Shown one piece after another: positions 24,201-37,221 of a DNA stretch of 64,000 bases. The position numbers and the translations under genes were made by a program. The stretch's first letter is position 1, and each line of letters begins with the position of its first letter. This DNA is from Loripinus fragilis (taxonomy: Eukaryota; Mollusca; Bivalvia; Lucinida; Lucinidae): NCBI GenBank assembly GCA_964019695.1, contig OZ026516.1, positions 81,733,018 to 81,797,017 of the forward strand. The letters are read 5' to 3'. Below the pieces are notes generated by a model that was not told the origin of the DNA, ran no database searches, and was given only the letters and a program-made list of their open reading frames with translations.

Positions 24201-25788
24201 TCTAATCAATACTAACAATGCAAAGGAGCTTTCCCAACTTATTAACATACATATGTCTGTTTCTAAAGTATTAAAATGGTAATTTAGAATAAATGCTGTC
24301 CTGTTTTATTGCTTCACAAAAGTGTAGAACCAGGCAACACAATGATTAAAGTAATGATCATTATATTTTGTTATTTACGTTACCAACATAAATAATACTC
24401 TTTTTCCAAAGCAAAAACGCTGTAGATACTAAATATTATGACCTTAAGGATACCTATGGCGGGTGCTAAATCAGAGACAGAAATCATCACGGTTTCCACA
24501 AACTTCAGTTTTGTTTCATATGACACCGATGAAGGTATCTTCAATGTTTCGCTTCTTGATTTGGACTTCTGCTTTGAATATCTTATATTTTTAGAAGTTT
24601 TAAGGTATATTTTGTGCCTTATTGCTTTAAATATAGCTGCTGTAACGAATAACTGTTTATATATTTGATGGCTTTTACAATGTTTGATGGATCTGACTAT
24701 GTTACTGAGTGCTTTTTATTTATTCATTGAGCTGTTAACGGTGAAAGGAAATGTCTTGTATATGTCATTTAATGCCATTTAATGCATAAAAAAGCAAATA
24801 CATGGTAGTGGCACAGATTTTAAAGAATCATTTATTAAGCTTTTTGAAACTAGTTATGAATCATAAATAGGTATCAATTATTCTATTTACATGATTCTTA
24901 AAACATATACTTAATGACATTTATGTGCTTTATTTTCAAGTTTTCCCTTTAAACCAAAGATGATTTTGTTGATGTTGCATCTTTTTCATATTAAATGTTT
25001 AAAAATACAATATTTCTAATTTATTTTTGAGCACTAAGATGATAGTCAAAATTATTTTCACCCACTAGCTGTTTGAACGCATATACACATAACATTGCAC
25101 AAAAACAATATTTTAAAAGAAAGTAACCTATATAACAGAACTTCCAGGTGCTTAAACTAATATTATTATTCTGCTATTAAGCTGCATCTAATAAAATATC
25201 AATCATAACGATATGTAAGAAAACGATGCAAATGATAATAACACTATACTAGGAGTTTCCTTATTATCTAATAGTAACATATAAGACTTGGCTATTGCAT
25301 GGTAAATGCACATGTTCATCAAAAGCTAACAGGCATTTTATAATATACAAAATAGCTAAGAAAATCTTTATGTACAAAAATCTCCCTCCACAAGTCTTTT
25401 GGCAACCCATGGCCAAGTAAACAATAGTAATATATTTGAATGTAAGTAACATATATAACAATTATGTACGCGTAAGCCATTTAAACATATTGTCAGTTTG
25501 GTGCTTTTAATTAAGTTATTGTAAAGCAATATGCAGATAGTAGGAAATGTGACCTATCTGGTCTAAATAACTTTTCTTTTCAGTAATGTAGCGAATAGCC
25601 TACTACATGATGCCTGCATCAGGGTAGCTATGGTTACCCCATAAATAAACATCTTTTGCAAGACTTAAATTTTGTGCAACATCTGTTTTCACACTTCTGA
25701 AACACCATACTAACTGAGGATATAGTCTAAAATTCTGCTACTTTCCGGCCACTTTTTTCCAATTTTTGAATCTCTGGCTCCCCTACTA
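21234..25788. mobile_element. 4.55-kb TIR element without recognisable ORF (element 1)
   Basis: Left end TAGTAGAGGAGCCAG..., right end ...CTGGCTCCCCTACTA, flanked by TAT (21231-21233, 25789-25791). Inverted similarity persists inward for about 150 bp, including TAGCAGAATTTT and AATTTAAGTCTTGCAAA on both sides. Removing the element and one TAT restores a MITE G right end. Interior motifs ACGTTAC occur at 21411, 21569, 22856 and 24378. A family A fragment is nested at 22575-22785. No frame over 76 codons and no transposase motif, so it is non-autonomous or fully decayed. Superfamily unknown. Confidence 0.78.
22575..22785 (+). repeat. Family A fragment nested in element 1
   Basis: Contains TTGTGGGAGTTTTGTATCGG, AGCAATCATCTTGAC, GAGAGCTGGTTG, GTGTCTCTTCCTAAAGGTGC and TTCCTAGTCAAGTTCACTT, the distal A landmarks. 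Confidence 0.65.
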
Positions 25789-25804
25789 TATAGGTTTTAC
25801 TGTA
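25789..25804. mobile_element. MITE family G, right terminus
   Basis: TATAGGTTTTACTGTA completes the MITE begun at 21065. Confidence 0.7.
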
Positions 25805-26149
25805 TGTTCTTTTGTATGAAATGGTACAAATAAAGACGATCAACCAGAACATGAGAATTTGAGCAAAAACAAGCCTCTAATAAAGGCCCATACTGACGTA
25901 TACAGCGGAGCTAAAGGTCTAATATTTGGTTTGAGCCTTCAATTACACCCTTACTTCATGTATGCGAGCAGTGAAGGCTCAGGCGAGTCTGCGCATATGC
26001 ACATACTAGCCTGAGTCTGCGCTGCTCGAAAACGGGATAAGTACCAAAATATCATGTGCTGGCCTATATACCTTTACTGTTTAGTCAGAGCATGAACTTC
26101 TCACACACACAAAGAAGGGTCAGGTCAACAATCAGACGTCAGATCCACT
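25805..26149. repeat. Hairpin core and flanks
   Basis: 25965-26028 is an imperfect hairpin (CGAGCAGTGAAGGCTCAGGC ... GCCTGAGTCTGCGCTGCTCG around TGCGCATATGCACA), related to the GC-rich cores at 5738 and 19430. A fragment of the same type is at 27070-27115. The rest is unassigned. Confidence 0.5.
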
Positions 26150-26492
26150 TATGGCAAACCAAACATCTATGTGTCTTAATCCACATCTGAACTAAGGGGT
26201 GAGGTTGGCGCCGTGAGACCGATTTTAGCTCTCCAGTAAAAATATTTTACTGAGCGTTCCAATGCGGTACTTTTTTGTGGATCATTTGTGTGATTTATGT
26301 CTTATCATGTTATGTTTTTCATGCTTTCGCGTCTGTTCATTGCTGCCTTGTGGTCACCTGCTGGGAAAGGGCTGACATCTTGGCTCTTGTTTGTGGTGTT
26401 TAATTGTGTTTTTGTCACTTTCCCATGTGGTATCCTGGGTCAGGTGTGGTACTTGATTGTATAGATTCCTGATCTTTGTCGCCTTTCTTACT
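26150..26492 (+). repeat. Family B copy, near full length
   Basis: Starts AAACATCTATGTGTCTTAAT, then GGTTGGCGCCGTGAGACC, CTCCAGTAAAAATATTTTAC, GAGCGTTCCAATGCGGTAC, GGTCACCTGCTGGGAAAGGG, GGTCAGGTGTGGTACTTGAT and GATTCCTGATCTTTG. Together with the copy at 37222-37560 it defines the 5' extent of family B. Non-coding. Confidence 0.75.
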
Positions 26493-29400
26493 TATGTTAC
26501 AGTGTCCACTAGAACAAATTATATTAACTTCTTGGGCAGAATGAAAGGAACTACATACAGTGCTCGTATATCTCGTAAAACATTCTCTAACACCACAATA
26601 ATGCATTAGAAGACTTTAAAAAGCATGTTAGTCTAATGAAACCTGTTGGAACAGAAAAACATGAGTATTGGATAAAGCTACATTTCCAACATTATCGAGT
26701 CCAGTAATACCTTAGAGAGAGATTGTATTTGCGATGTCCGCCTTAATTTCATGGTTCTTTGACCAAATTACATGATTCAACAAATGGCTCGTTTTACAAG
26801 AACTGATCTAGCTTAAATTTCTCATCATTTGGTCATTGAGCACATCCTTTATTCAGCATTTGTTTACATCTCGTAAACAAAATAGAAACAAGTTCATTGA
26901 GGGGGAAAGAGAGTGTTCATGCACATCTTACAAATTATTTATTCGTACCAGCACCCGATGTCATGGTACATATCGTATAGGGTAAAGTAAGTTTTGAAAC
27001 ATGCATGCACGGCTATTTTGTGGTTAATTGGCCAAAATTTGGGCCTCTGTCTTCATCTACTTCCACACTTAGTGCACGCGAGCAGCAAAGGCTCTGGCGA
27101 GACTGTACTTGCCATCGCCTAGTTGCACCTAAAGTCAATATGCTAGCCTTTTTAATCATTTCTTGGTAGCAAACTAGGGAACGTGGTCAATGATAAATAG
27201 TTTAGACCAAGATGAGGTGCCAGAGAACTTCTGCAATGTTTGCTAAGATAAAACTAATCCGCAGAAACTGAAAAACATAATTATTTGGGGAGGGTAACCT
27301 GGAACACATGTAAATTAATTATGAATGAACGACGAAAAACTTAATTACATGGCTCCACCAGTAAAGAACAGTTAGAAAAGATTAGCTTGCGGATGTGTGC
27401 CTGTCGTATACTCTACCATCGACCATCAGGGAAGCTCCATGCCACAATCGACCCACAATCGACCCACCAGTTTTGCTGGCAGCCCGTTGGTAGCCCGTTT
27501 CTATATGCTTACTGGATACATTGGCTACTCCGTGCTCATATTACTATGTTCACTGTCTCCCCGGTTAATATACACAAAGCACAAGAGACAAGGCCTATTA
27601 GCAACAGTTATAAAATACAAATATTAATAATTTCATTCAAGAAATCTTCTTCGTTTTGTTTTCTAACACCCCCATTATATAAAATATGACCATTAGATAT
27701 TAATATGACACTACTTTATCAATTACTGAACATGCTCTAATAAGAGCACATCGAGTATGCTTCAGTACTCTTTTGAATTCTGTGGAATCTGAACGTTCAA
27801 ATGTTTTGGGGTTGGGTTATCCTGTGTGTAATAGAGTTGGATGAACATGATGTCGAATTATGAAGCTACAAGAACAAAAAAAAATGCACTAAATATTTAT
27901 GGCTATTAACCCATTTATGCAGCTCTGTATAAACCAAAATGTATTTTTATGGAAATGCATTATCTGAAAAGACAGGCATTTTTACACAAACAATTTTACT
28001 GCAAACTTGACATTAAAAAGTGGTTGAGAAAATAAGAATGTTATTGGTAATGAAGTTTTCATAACCTGTAAGCACCGCCATTTTGAATATATTATGAGAT
28101 GCTAATGCGATGCCTGAAATCTTAACAAGATGCATGACATCTTTATTTTAGCATAAAATCACACACTTTCTTGTATATATGATACTATAATGCTATATTA
28201 TAATTAGGCATATATACTCAAACAAATAGATACGTCCGAATTTTCATGGTACTGTATCTTTTGATCCAAATAAGATGTCCCAGCAAAAAATTTACCAAAA
28301 TGTTTATCAAACATCCGACACACAAAAGTTGGTAATTATTTGATTTTATCTTCTTATCTGGAAGAGTTATTGAACCTTAAGTGTAAACAGCTCATTCCAC
28401 TATCATCAGCAAGTTGATCGTCAAAACGTGACACATTTTACGTTAAATGGCAACCAGGAACGTCCAACGATGAAAAAACATCTAAAAATTCCAAATGTGC
28501 TTATTAAACGAGCGGCATTGCAATACAAAATCGTTAATTTACGAAGTTAACTGAAATTACCTCCCTTTGCATTAAACAAAAACAATTTAAGAACCTCCAA
28601 TTCTCCTTAAATTAACATTATTTTGACACCGTTTTTGCTTTAATTTGTTGCGCTTGTGTATGACAAAGATTACACAAAGATAAAAATAAAAAGACATGGC
28701 TGATGTCGGCCATCACATGTTCACTAAATCTGTGTTGTATACCTCACCCCTTACGGAAAAAACGCACGTGAATTTCCAGTATCAATTGTTTTAAGGCTGA
28801 TTAATCTTAATCAATGTTAAAATGCTTGTGATGACGAAAAAGAAATTCAAATTTGACCGACACTGTTGAATATCAAAATGCTAGACCAAAAATGAATTTT
28901 CTGAGTGTCTTCACCCACGCTCTTGGCCGATGTTTTGTGACGTCAGAGTATGCTACAGATTAATGGTTGTGGTCGTAAAAGCAATGCATACAGTTAACAT
29001 GCATAACATCTTACTAGAGAGTTTGCTCAGTGATGATTTAATGTGATTGAACTGTTCGGAATTATGATGGACACACAAGCTATTGATGTTGTGACTTTGA
29101 TTTTAAGGGTACTCGTGTTATCTGAGTTGTCAGCGGCTCTACTTGTTATCAAATGAATTTCGTTTAGGTGCATACAGTTTCTAAATAATATCAGTTTGTA
29201 ATGTAAAAAATTGAACGAAATGCGTTCATACATTAAGAACTGGCAGACATTAACGTCAAGCGGACATAACTTTATTGTTTCAGTATACATCAAAATATAG
29301 TGAAACTATTTTTTCAAATGTTATTTATTTGATTTAAAAGTGCATGCTTATTAGGAGGTCATGACGTCATAGACTCACAAATATGACAGCTTCCATTTAA

Positions 29401-31232
29401 GATATAATGGCGATTTCAAATACATTACATTTAGCTTCTTTATTTCTTGAAAAATATTAATAAAGTTTGCAGTATAATGGTTTGATAGATAAATTATGTC
29501 ATTTTACGTAATTCATTTTAGTGAGCGTTTCTCTTTTCTTCTTTACTGGAAACACATACACCGGCATTATAACAAACAATGCAGACCCAGATTAGATCTA
29601 CATTTTTTGTCTGCATGGTTTTATTTAGATATGCACAGTCTTTAGGGACAGAAATACAATATACTGTTGGAATTACATTCTGTGATCCATTGAACTAGAC
29701 CATCCACACTCCATTGTATTAGTCTGTAGGTATACAAATCACGGTTTCGGTGCTTATCTTGGACCATTGGCAACTATGCGTAAACTTGATGTCACTTATA
29801 CTCGGATATTTCACTGATACGTCTGTTCTTAATGATCTGGCAGTGCATGTGGATCTTTATACCGTGCTATTGTTTTACATGCGGTGTTGTGCAAATGTCT
29901 TAAGAATTTGGTTAGTATACAGATTCTCTCTTGATAAATACATTTTATGCAATTTCATTCAATTAAAGTAGACATCTGGAAATTAAGCAAAATAATTACA
30001 TTACGTCCAATTTCGTCTAAACTAGTTGAACTTGTTCCTAGCATACAAGAACATGCTCTGTCGATTATATTACAGTTTGATGATTCCAATTCCAAATGAT
30101 ACATCATTTTGTATGAAGTAAACTGGCTTCAATTTAACAAACAAAACAAAATGTAATCAAACAGTGTGCATGTACTACGTGTCTGGTAAGTGCTATACTA
30201 TACAAGAACAGTCTTCTTTTTTTCATTGTTCATTTATTCGGTCTTTCTATCTGATAACTGATAACTAAATGAAGTGATTGAGATCAGGGGTTCAAAATCT
30301 TACCGACCTAACACGGGTTACAAGTTCATCTTTACCATAATACTGTCCCGTAGATATGAAGAAATTTTTAATTTAAAAATGGAAGAATGGTTCCACGGCT
30401 TGAATATGTGGCTCGTGGGCCTATTGCTATATTGGTTCGGGTATAGTCGTGAGATTTTGCGATAACCTCGCATAAGACGTGATACAGGGGAAGGAACTCT
30501 AAAGTATAGATATATCGCAGATAATGATTCATGAAATCTTTTGATACAAAAATAAAATTCAAAAACCAGTTAATTGTTGGGGTATTTATTGTAAACAAAA
30601 CGCACTTTGTTTCTGTTATAGCCTAAAATCAGAAATATTGCAACTGTCCAAAAGTTTGCAACTCCAGCTAAACTTGAAACGTAAAAATTCATCTCATTGG
30701 TCTATCAATAAACCAATCGCAGCCAATAATACAATGCTGTTTGCCTGTTGTCATATAGAGATAACAGGGCATCGGTTTAATTAGGAACATGCAACATTAA
30801 ACAGCTGATGATAACAAGCCTCCAACCGAAATGAAATCGTTTAAAAAGCACATGTGTTAACAGAAAACATAATTACCCCGCTGACTAAACACTTATAACC
30901 ATGTAGACAGAGAATTTATCTAAGTTTTAAAATCTATATCTAAAAATTATCAGATATGTGGAAATCATTTAGTGTGGTTTAAGAATACATAATTGATTCC
31001 TCAAGCAGCTTGGCAGCTCGAAATTAAATGTTTATCGACAGATTAAAACATTACTGAACGTTTAAACAAATATCATTGCATCTCGTGGAGGGAGAAAGTA
31101 GATGCCTCCTCCAGATATTTGGCAATCGGAAATATAGTTCAAGCACCTAATCAAATAACTCTCTAAATATTGCATTCCTCTTGAACCGATTCGGCAACCT
31201 ACTTGTGAGCACTTGGCTTTTCTATGGTATAG
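26493..31232. other. Long unassigned stretch
   Basis: The quietest part of the window. 27445-27500 has a short repeat CAATCGACCCA (twice) and CCCACCAGTTTTGCTGGCAG, similar to 5290-5345. Frames up to 100 codons (27387-27689) show no motif. I see no exon with plausible splice sites and conserved composition, no tandem array and no clear TIR pair. Confidence 0.45.
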
Positions 31233-31462
31233 TTAAGAATAACTTTACATTTTTCATTCTGGATATCTGCAAACAGGTACTTAGGTAAACAGTGAAGACC
31301 CAGATGAAATGCCGCATATGCACTATTTGCAAAGATAAAAGACAGATATACATCGTAATTTAGAAAAGTTCTACCTGTGACCCCTTAAAATACAAAATAG
31401 GCAATGCCATACTTATTGTATCAATATAATATGGGATAATCTATCAGAGTGAAAAGGGTTAA
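31233..31462. mobile_element. piggyBac-like MITE, diverged copy
   Basis: Contains GTAAACAGTGAAGACCCAGA, ACCTGTGACCCCTTAAAAT and the right end AGAGTGAAAAGGGTTAA. The left end is degenerate. Same family as 2418-2657. Confidence 0.6.
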
Positions 31463-31885
31463 ATAGAATGGTAGCACGAGGGAAAGAAATTAGAACATAG
31501 ACATAAAAGCAAGTAAAGCAACTAGCTGTCACTTTCTCAGCGGGATAATTGGAAATCCAGAAAAATACACTGGAATACACCACTAAACCACCCAACACAC
31601 AATAGAAACAGCAACATTTTACAAACAATAACCCAGTGACAACCTAATCATCGTCTGAGAACGGACAGTAGCCATATCCACTGTGGCAGTGGGGATGGGG
31701 CTTGAATATATTTAACTGATCAAATTTTTGCCTCCGCTTCTGTTGTCGTTCCAACATAAATTGAACACATGTAGCTCCCATAGAGGATTATTACTTTATT
31801 CAATGTACCATCAAGTGGTGAAATGATGAATGGAGTCCAAAACCCACAGATAGCCAGAGCTAAAGAAACCTATGGTTGAGCCACA
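31463..31885 (-). repeat. Family A, proximal part, minus strand
   Basis: 31640-31885 on the minus strand matches the long A copies: GAGCCACAGTGGAC, GCCAGAGCTAAAGAAACC and the CTGAGAACGGACAG head near 31655. 31463-31639 is unassigned; the 71-codon minus frame there has no motif. Confidence 0.55.
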
Positions 31886-32482
31886 GTGGACGCAGCTAAA
31901 GATAGTCAACGAAGACCAACCTACCGACGAAATGTTTTGCTCCACGTTGTCTTTGATCTTGCGATTAAAGAGGAATCGTGATTGGATTTATAACAAGACA
32001 TGTAGTCTGTCGTATTATATCCCTGTTATAGCCGACTATTGTCTTACGTATTCTCGTAAACAAATACTTTGTCAAACAGTGAAGACCCAGATGAGTTGCT
32101 CCAAGACGTTTGAAAAATTTGAGTTAAAGTATCTCGTTACATTTAAGGTCATCACTTAAGCAGGTAACCTAATATAACAGGCCCATCGTCATTCTGATAT
32201 ATCGATAATTATTATTGAAAGCAAATGTCTCTTGACAGACTGTATTCATTGATTTTCGTGATAAGAACTTTCAATTAAGGTCACTTGATGCCATTACAGT
32301 TCAATTAAGGCCAAGTTCTGCGTTAATATCGAAGATCAGCTGATAAGTATTTCCGATTGGAAATATAACCTGCTACTTGAAAACAATTGAGACACATTGG
32401 CATTTAACTCTTATTGACTGTGATTTATAAATATAGAATTGTGAAGCTTAATGTGCGTAGAAACAATTGAACGCTAAATGCC
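31886..32482. other. piggyBac-like MITE fragment and unassigned DNA
   Basis: 32045-32160 has TATTCTCGTAAACAAATAC and GTCAAACAGTGAAGACCCAG from the TTAA MITE family, without termini. The rest is unassigned, including the 95-codon plus frame at 31872-32159, which is partly made of this repeat. Confidence 0.45.
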
Positions 32483-32890
32483 TTAACCCTTTCTATTCTG
32501 ATGGAATTTTCCCATACATATTGATACAATAAGTATGGCACTCCCCATTGTGTACTTCAAAGGGTCTCATGTATATTTTTTCTAAATTATGAAGTATTTC
32601 TGTCCCTGAAGATTGTTTTAATCTTAGCAAACAGTGCAGACCCAGGTGAAATGTTGCATTTTGCAGCATTTCATCTGGGTCTTCACTGTTTGCCAAAATA
32701 CCCGTTTAGGTTTTCGGTTAGCCTGGGTTCCAGTCTGATCATTTTTTCTTCTTTTTTTCCGTTTCTTGGTCAAAAATGATATGGTATCTTTTTATTCTCT
32801 TCATTTTTAGAATATATTAGCATAATAAAGAAGTTATTGCCACAATTTTGACGACTGGACCCAGGCTAGTTTCCAGTACACAAAGGGTTA
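32483..32890. mobile_element. piggyBac-like MITE with nested TA-MITE
   Basis: Starts TTAACCCTTTCTATTCTG; ends CAGTACACAAAGGGTTA. The core is a strong hairpin: GCAAACAGTGCAGACCCAGG ... ATCTGGGTCTTCACTGTTTGC (about 32627-32695). A TA-flanked element is inserted at 32719-32878. The final TTA and following A-tract are separated by the 6.24-kb element. The 67-codon minus frame over the hairpin is a by-product. Confidence 0.78.
32719..32878. mobile_element. 160-bp TA-flanked MITE
   Basis: Ends TA-GCCTGGGTTCCAGTC and GACTGGACCCAGGC-TA. Removing it and one TA joins the two halves of the piggyBac-like MITE arm. Confidence 0.8.
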
Positions 32891-33908
32891 CAGCCAAAAC
32901 GAGTTAAGTTCACCAATTCGGTCTTTTTTGTGTCCCATCCCCATTTTAGCATGTAAACAGTGTATTTTCTAACACTTTAAGGTTTAAACGTTTTGTTTAG
33001 ATTTAAGTCTTAACAATCCAGTAAAAGAAAAGCAATGGAAATGGTTAATAGTCATTCCTTAGGACTTTTACCAACAGCAAGTGCCCCCAAAACTGCCAAA
33101 ACATGCTGTCCCATCGCCATAGTGTGTACTTTTAAGAATGAATTACACTCAAATGGTTGTTTTTATAAGTACTTTTCAACTTTACTTTATTGGCGCACAT
33201 ATATACCTTTCATTTAATGTCCCTCAATTGATCGAAAAGTGAAAAACAAATTTTTGTTGTACTGATAATTAATGTCCCACAATCTAATGTTGATTTCGTT
33301 ACCAATTTAACCATCTCACAAATTACAAACCATTCATGTTAAGCTCACATCAAACATCTCTTTGTCAAGAGGATTAATATGTGCATGGACAAAAGAAAAG
33401 AATTTGGGGAAACATTTGTTTATTTTTCGCAGATGAAAAGATATCTGAGGTTGTCTAAAAATCTGCAGTTTTGTGAATGACGTTACCGTATTATTTGTAT
33501 AAGAAGAGGTACAAATATTGCAATTGAAACCAGTGTAAGAGCTATAACCTTACTATATAACGAACCATACAAGAACTTTACAAGAAGTTGTTTGCATAGA
33601 AAAAAAATAGTGGAAACATAAATTTGTGAATTACATTACTGTGAATTACGTTACTGCAATTTTACTAAAATCCAAATACCTCTCTTAATGCATACACTAG
33701 CCGAAGCAAAAGGTTTTTTTAATCAAAGCAAATCTGTCCCAGTTAATAAAGGTCAATTTAAACCATATTACAGTTGTCAATTTACTTTCACAATGATTTA
33801 CCTATATGCTCTGTGTACATCAGCTCCCCTGTACATGTAACTTACAAAAGATACTCATAATATCAGCACAACATATGCAAAGTAATCTGTTTAAAAAATA
33901 AATCGAAT

Positions 33909-35038
33909 ACATATGATAATTTTACTCTATTTCAATATTTCGGCCAAAGGCCTTTATCAAGAAAAAAACATGCACTTTAGTATCAACTACATAGTCTCTG
34001 TTACACCATTTTTAATTTGTTTATATTGTCACAGGGTTGCTCGCGGCGTTGTTCCATGACGATCTAGTACTTTCCAAGACTCTTACCTGGTTGCACAGGT
34101 GTGCAGTCCGGTGTGAGTCTTGGTCTGGTGCTTATTTAGGAGTTGGTGTGCCCGGACTTTCATAGGCTGTTGTGCAGCTTTTCTTGTGGATATTTATTCT
34201 GGTACACAGTGGAGACTCTTTTCAGTCAGTGCATCTGATGCACAGTGTGGTTTGGGTCTCCATTGTGTACTTTAGTCCTCTTTTTGTGCCGTTTCTCATG
34301 GGTGAAGGTTCACATGATTATTCCTAGATTCAGGATTTTGGGGCTGATTTCCCAAAGAAAGTCAGCATCTAAGTCTTAATTTAGGCCGTCTGTATTAGAT
34401 TCTTTGACCTATGTTCAGTTTGAAAGTTTTGAGATCAGAATTTCTAATGTATAGGATTTTCGGAATTTTAAACTTTAGAAAAGTCGAACTGTGTGCCTTT
34501 GGAGCACGGTTTGGTCCTTTCATCTTTTTGTACGATTTTTCTTTGCTAGCTGATGTACTTATTCATAAATGGTTAATGGTTTGAACCTGGATTAGGTCCG
34601 ACAAAGTGTCGGACTTGATCTGGGTCCATACTGTTTATAACTGAGTCTGTACTATTTTTTTCATGCTCACCCTTCTTTTACTGCGCATGCAAACTATATT
34701 ATGCTTAAAAGATGAGGGGATTTGTTTCCGGGCTCCGAGTTCGTGTTGTCATGCAAATAAGTATGAGAATACAAATAATTGTTGGTATTTGGGTAATTGT
34801 GAGCATGATGGATTTCATGCCTGGTAAGGGTGAGCATGAAACAGGTATTTTTGCCACTTTTACGGGAAAAGCGGTGCGACGTCGTGGCGTTACGTTCATG
34901 AAAGCGTGATGTCACACATCAATATAAACAAATTCAAAATGGTGGAACAGAGACTATGTAGTTGATACTAAAGTGCATATTTTTTCGTGATTAAGGCCTT
35001 TGGCCGAAATATTGAAATAGAGTAAAATTATCATATGT
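33909..35038. mobile_element. 1.13-kb element with 120-bp TIRs, nested in element 2
   Basis: Left arm 33909-34028 and right arm 34920-35038 are about 94% identical in inverse orientation, starting ACATATGATAATTTTACTC and ending TTTGTTTATATTG. They share the palindromic word GGCCAAAGGCC. The interior is G/T-rich on the plus strand with no convincing ORF. The frames near 34700-34915 on both strands are shadows of one another. No clear target duplication. Confidence 0.85.
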
Positions 35039-37140
35039 GTTTAACATTGTTCCCTATGGAATATAAATGAATACTATCAAAATCGAATAGTGTAAATCTC
35101 TAAGGGATTGTGCACACAGGTGCTTGAATTTATGAATATTTGCTACTTTTTCTGATGCCTAGGGGCCTTCTCTTCAAAACTATCCAAAAAAATCGCGAAA
35201 GATATAGAAAATGAAAAAAATGAAAATTTTGACCGAACTGATTCATAGAAAAAGCATATTCTTATACTCGATTTGAGCATTTTTCCAAATCTTTTAATAG
35301 TCGAACTTTCGTCATCTAAAAGCACATAGTACTCTTCCCTAGGCCTAAAATCACTCAAAAAACATAACTTCAAGCCCTTGTGATTGTGCGTATGGTCTTT
35401 TAAATGAGCTGGATTAAACATAGGTAACGTAATTCACAAGTAGGTAACATAGTTCACATTCTACAAAACCCAGATAAGTCCAATCAAAGGACCAAATTCA
35501 ACAACAAATTGGCGATGATTATAAGTTTCTGATTTGTTGTTCAATCGTTATTTTTTCTTTTTCAAAGTTGCTGCCACCACTGGAGGTTTATTGGTGAGTT
35601 TATGTGTATATTTTGAAATTGGCACTCTCGCTTTTGCATCCTGGTCCATTCCAGTTGATCGCAGTGACCGCAAATGACCTCATTACTTACTTTGCTGATA
35701 ACTTCTATGGTTTACATTATAGATGAAATAGTTAACTTGAATTTATAACTTCTTATCTTCAATTGAATTGAGCAAATTGGCTATGTGAATTACGTAACCA
35801 TGAAGATTTTGCCATTTTTCTGAGAAGGGCGTATCTTTGTTAATGATGCAAACTTTGCTTTTTTGTAATATACACATGAATAGGCATTTATTGAAGTTAG
35901 ATTATTTATTCTGCATTGTCTTAGTTTGTAGTGAGCCACAAGAAGTTTTCATATATATGGAATATTTTAAATCATTATTCTATATTTATATTTTAAAGTA
36001 TTATTCCAACAAGATTAATAAAACTAGATGCAACATCTTACTTCCAATGTGCAAAGGATGATGTAAAAGTGTTAAGCAACACACTAGAACCTGATATTTT
36101 GCAGAAAAAAATATATGTATCTACGCAGGAAATAAGACCAGAGTGTAAGGTATGTGAATTCCGTTACCAACCTTTTGGCACAATGTTCTTTATACAAGAA
36201 TAAAATTTATTATTTCCAATACCAAAGAAGAACGTAATTTTTCATATTCATCATCTACAGTTTCAAAACCAATATTTTTTTCTGGTCAGCTCTTCAAAGG
36301 GGCTCTTGCATGGTATGGGAAATTAACATGGGAGTCTGCCCACGCTTGGATTTTGAAGATATTATGTTATTTAATTGTCTGGGGTATAACTTTAATACTT
36401 ATGGTGCGTTTGAGTTTTTATGCAATTCCATTGCTAATTTATGACGTCATGAATGATTTTACTTTAATACCTTAGGGTACCCAGTTATAATCATTTCTAA
36501 AGTAATTGGCATACCATGTAACGGGCGGAGAAAAGTTTTATTAAATAGCTATATCATTGGTAAGTTCGCTGTTACTTAAAATAGCTTTGTATGTATTAGG
36601 ATATTGGATGGGCAGTCATTTTTATAGCATAGTACCCTAATTTTCGACTGTATATTTTGTATTCAGTCAAATTTGGAATTAACATTTTACAGGTTGCCGT
36701 CTTTGTCAAGATACCTATCCATATATGTTAAGAATATGTAGACCAAATTTCATGAAATTCAAGGACCGGTAACATATTTTTTTTAACTTGATGTAAACAT
36801 ATGGCCCAAATTCATCGAAATGTAAAAATACAATAATTATGTTTCGATGTAAAACATACGTGAATACTTGCTTAGTTTGAATCATCATGCTAGTACGATT
36901 ATTGGTAGAAGTTGGTATGTTCAGTGTTTTCCCCTATTAAGGATTGGAAAAAGAAAAAAACAATATTCTTTGATATAAAGTGCCTCAATTATTATTAAAT
37001 GAAGTGCTTACACAATAATTTTAGCCAAAATGATACAATATGTTGACACCTGTACTTAACACATCTAGTTTTTAACTAAAAACTTTAAAACTACATCTAG
37101 CCAATATTACACTTAATATGTAACATTATTAAGAATTTTA

Positions 37141-37212
37141 ATTCATACAGACGAGAAACCTTATGACAAGTCAGTTCATACAGGAGAAGAACCTTATATC
37201 TATGATTTTATA
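37141..37212 (+). pseudogene. C2H2 zinc-finger relic
   Basis: In one frame the sequence reads HTDEKPYDKSVHTGEEPY, two copies of the HTGEKPY linker that joins consecutive C2H2 fingers. Real fingers put linkers 28 residues apart; here they are 11 apart, so most of the intervening finger, including its cysteines, is missing. It lies inside element 2, 10 bp upstream of a family B copy, and has no other coding context. Probably a captured or retroposed gene fragment. Confidence 0.65.
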
Positions 37213-37221
37213 ATTGTAAGA

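Noticed and set aside
32493..32696. 67-codon minus-strand protein with a DPDE motif
   Set aside because: It is the hairpin core of a non-coding MITE; I recall the same conceptual peptide appearing widely as a mis-annotation.
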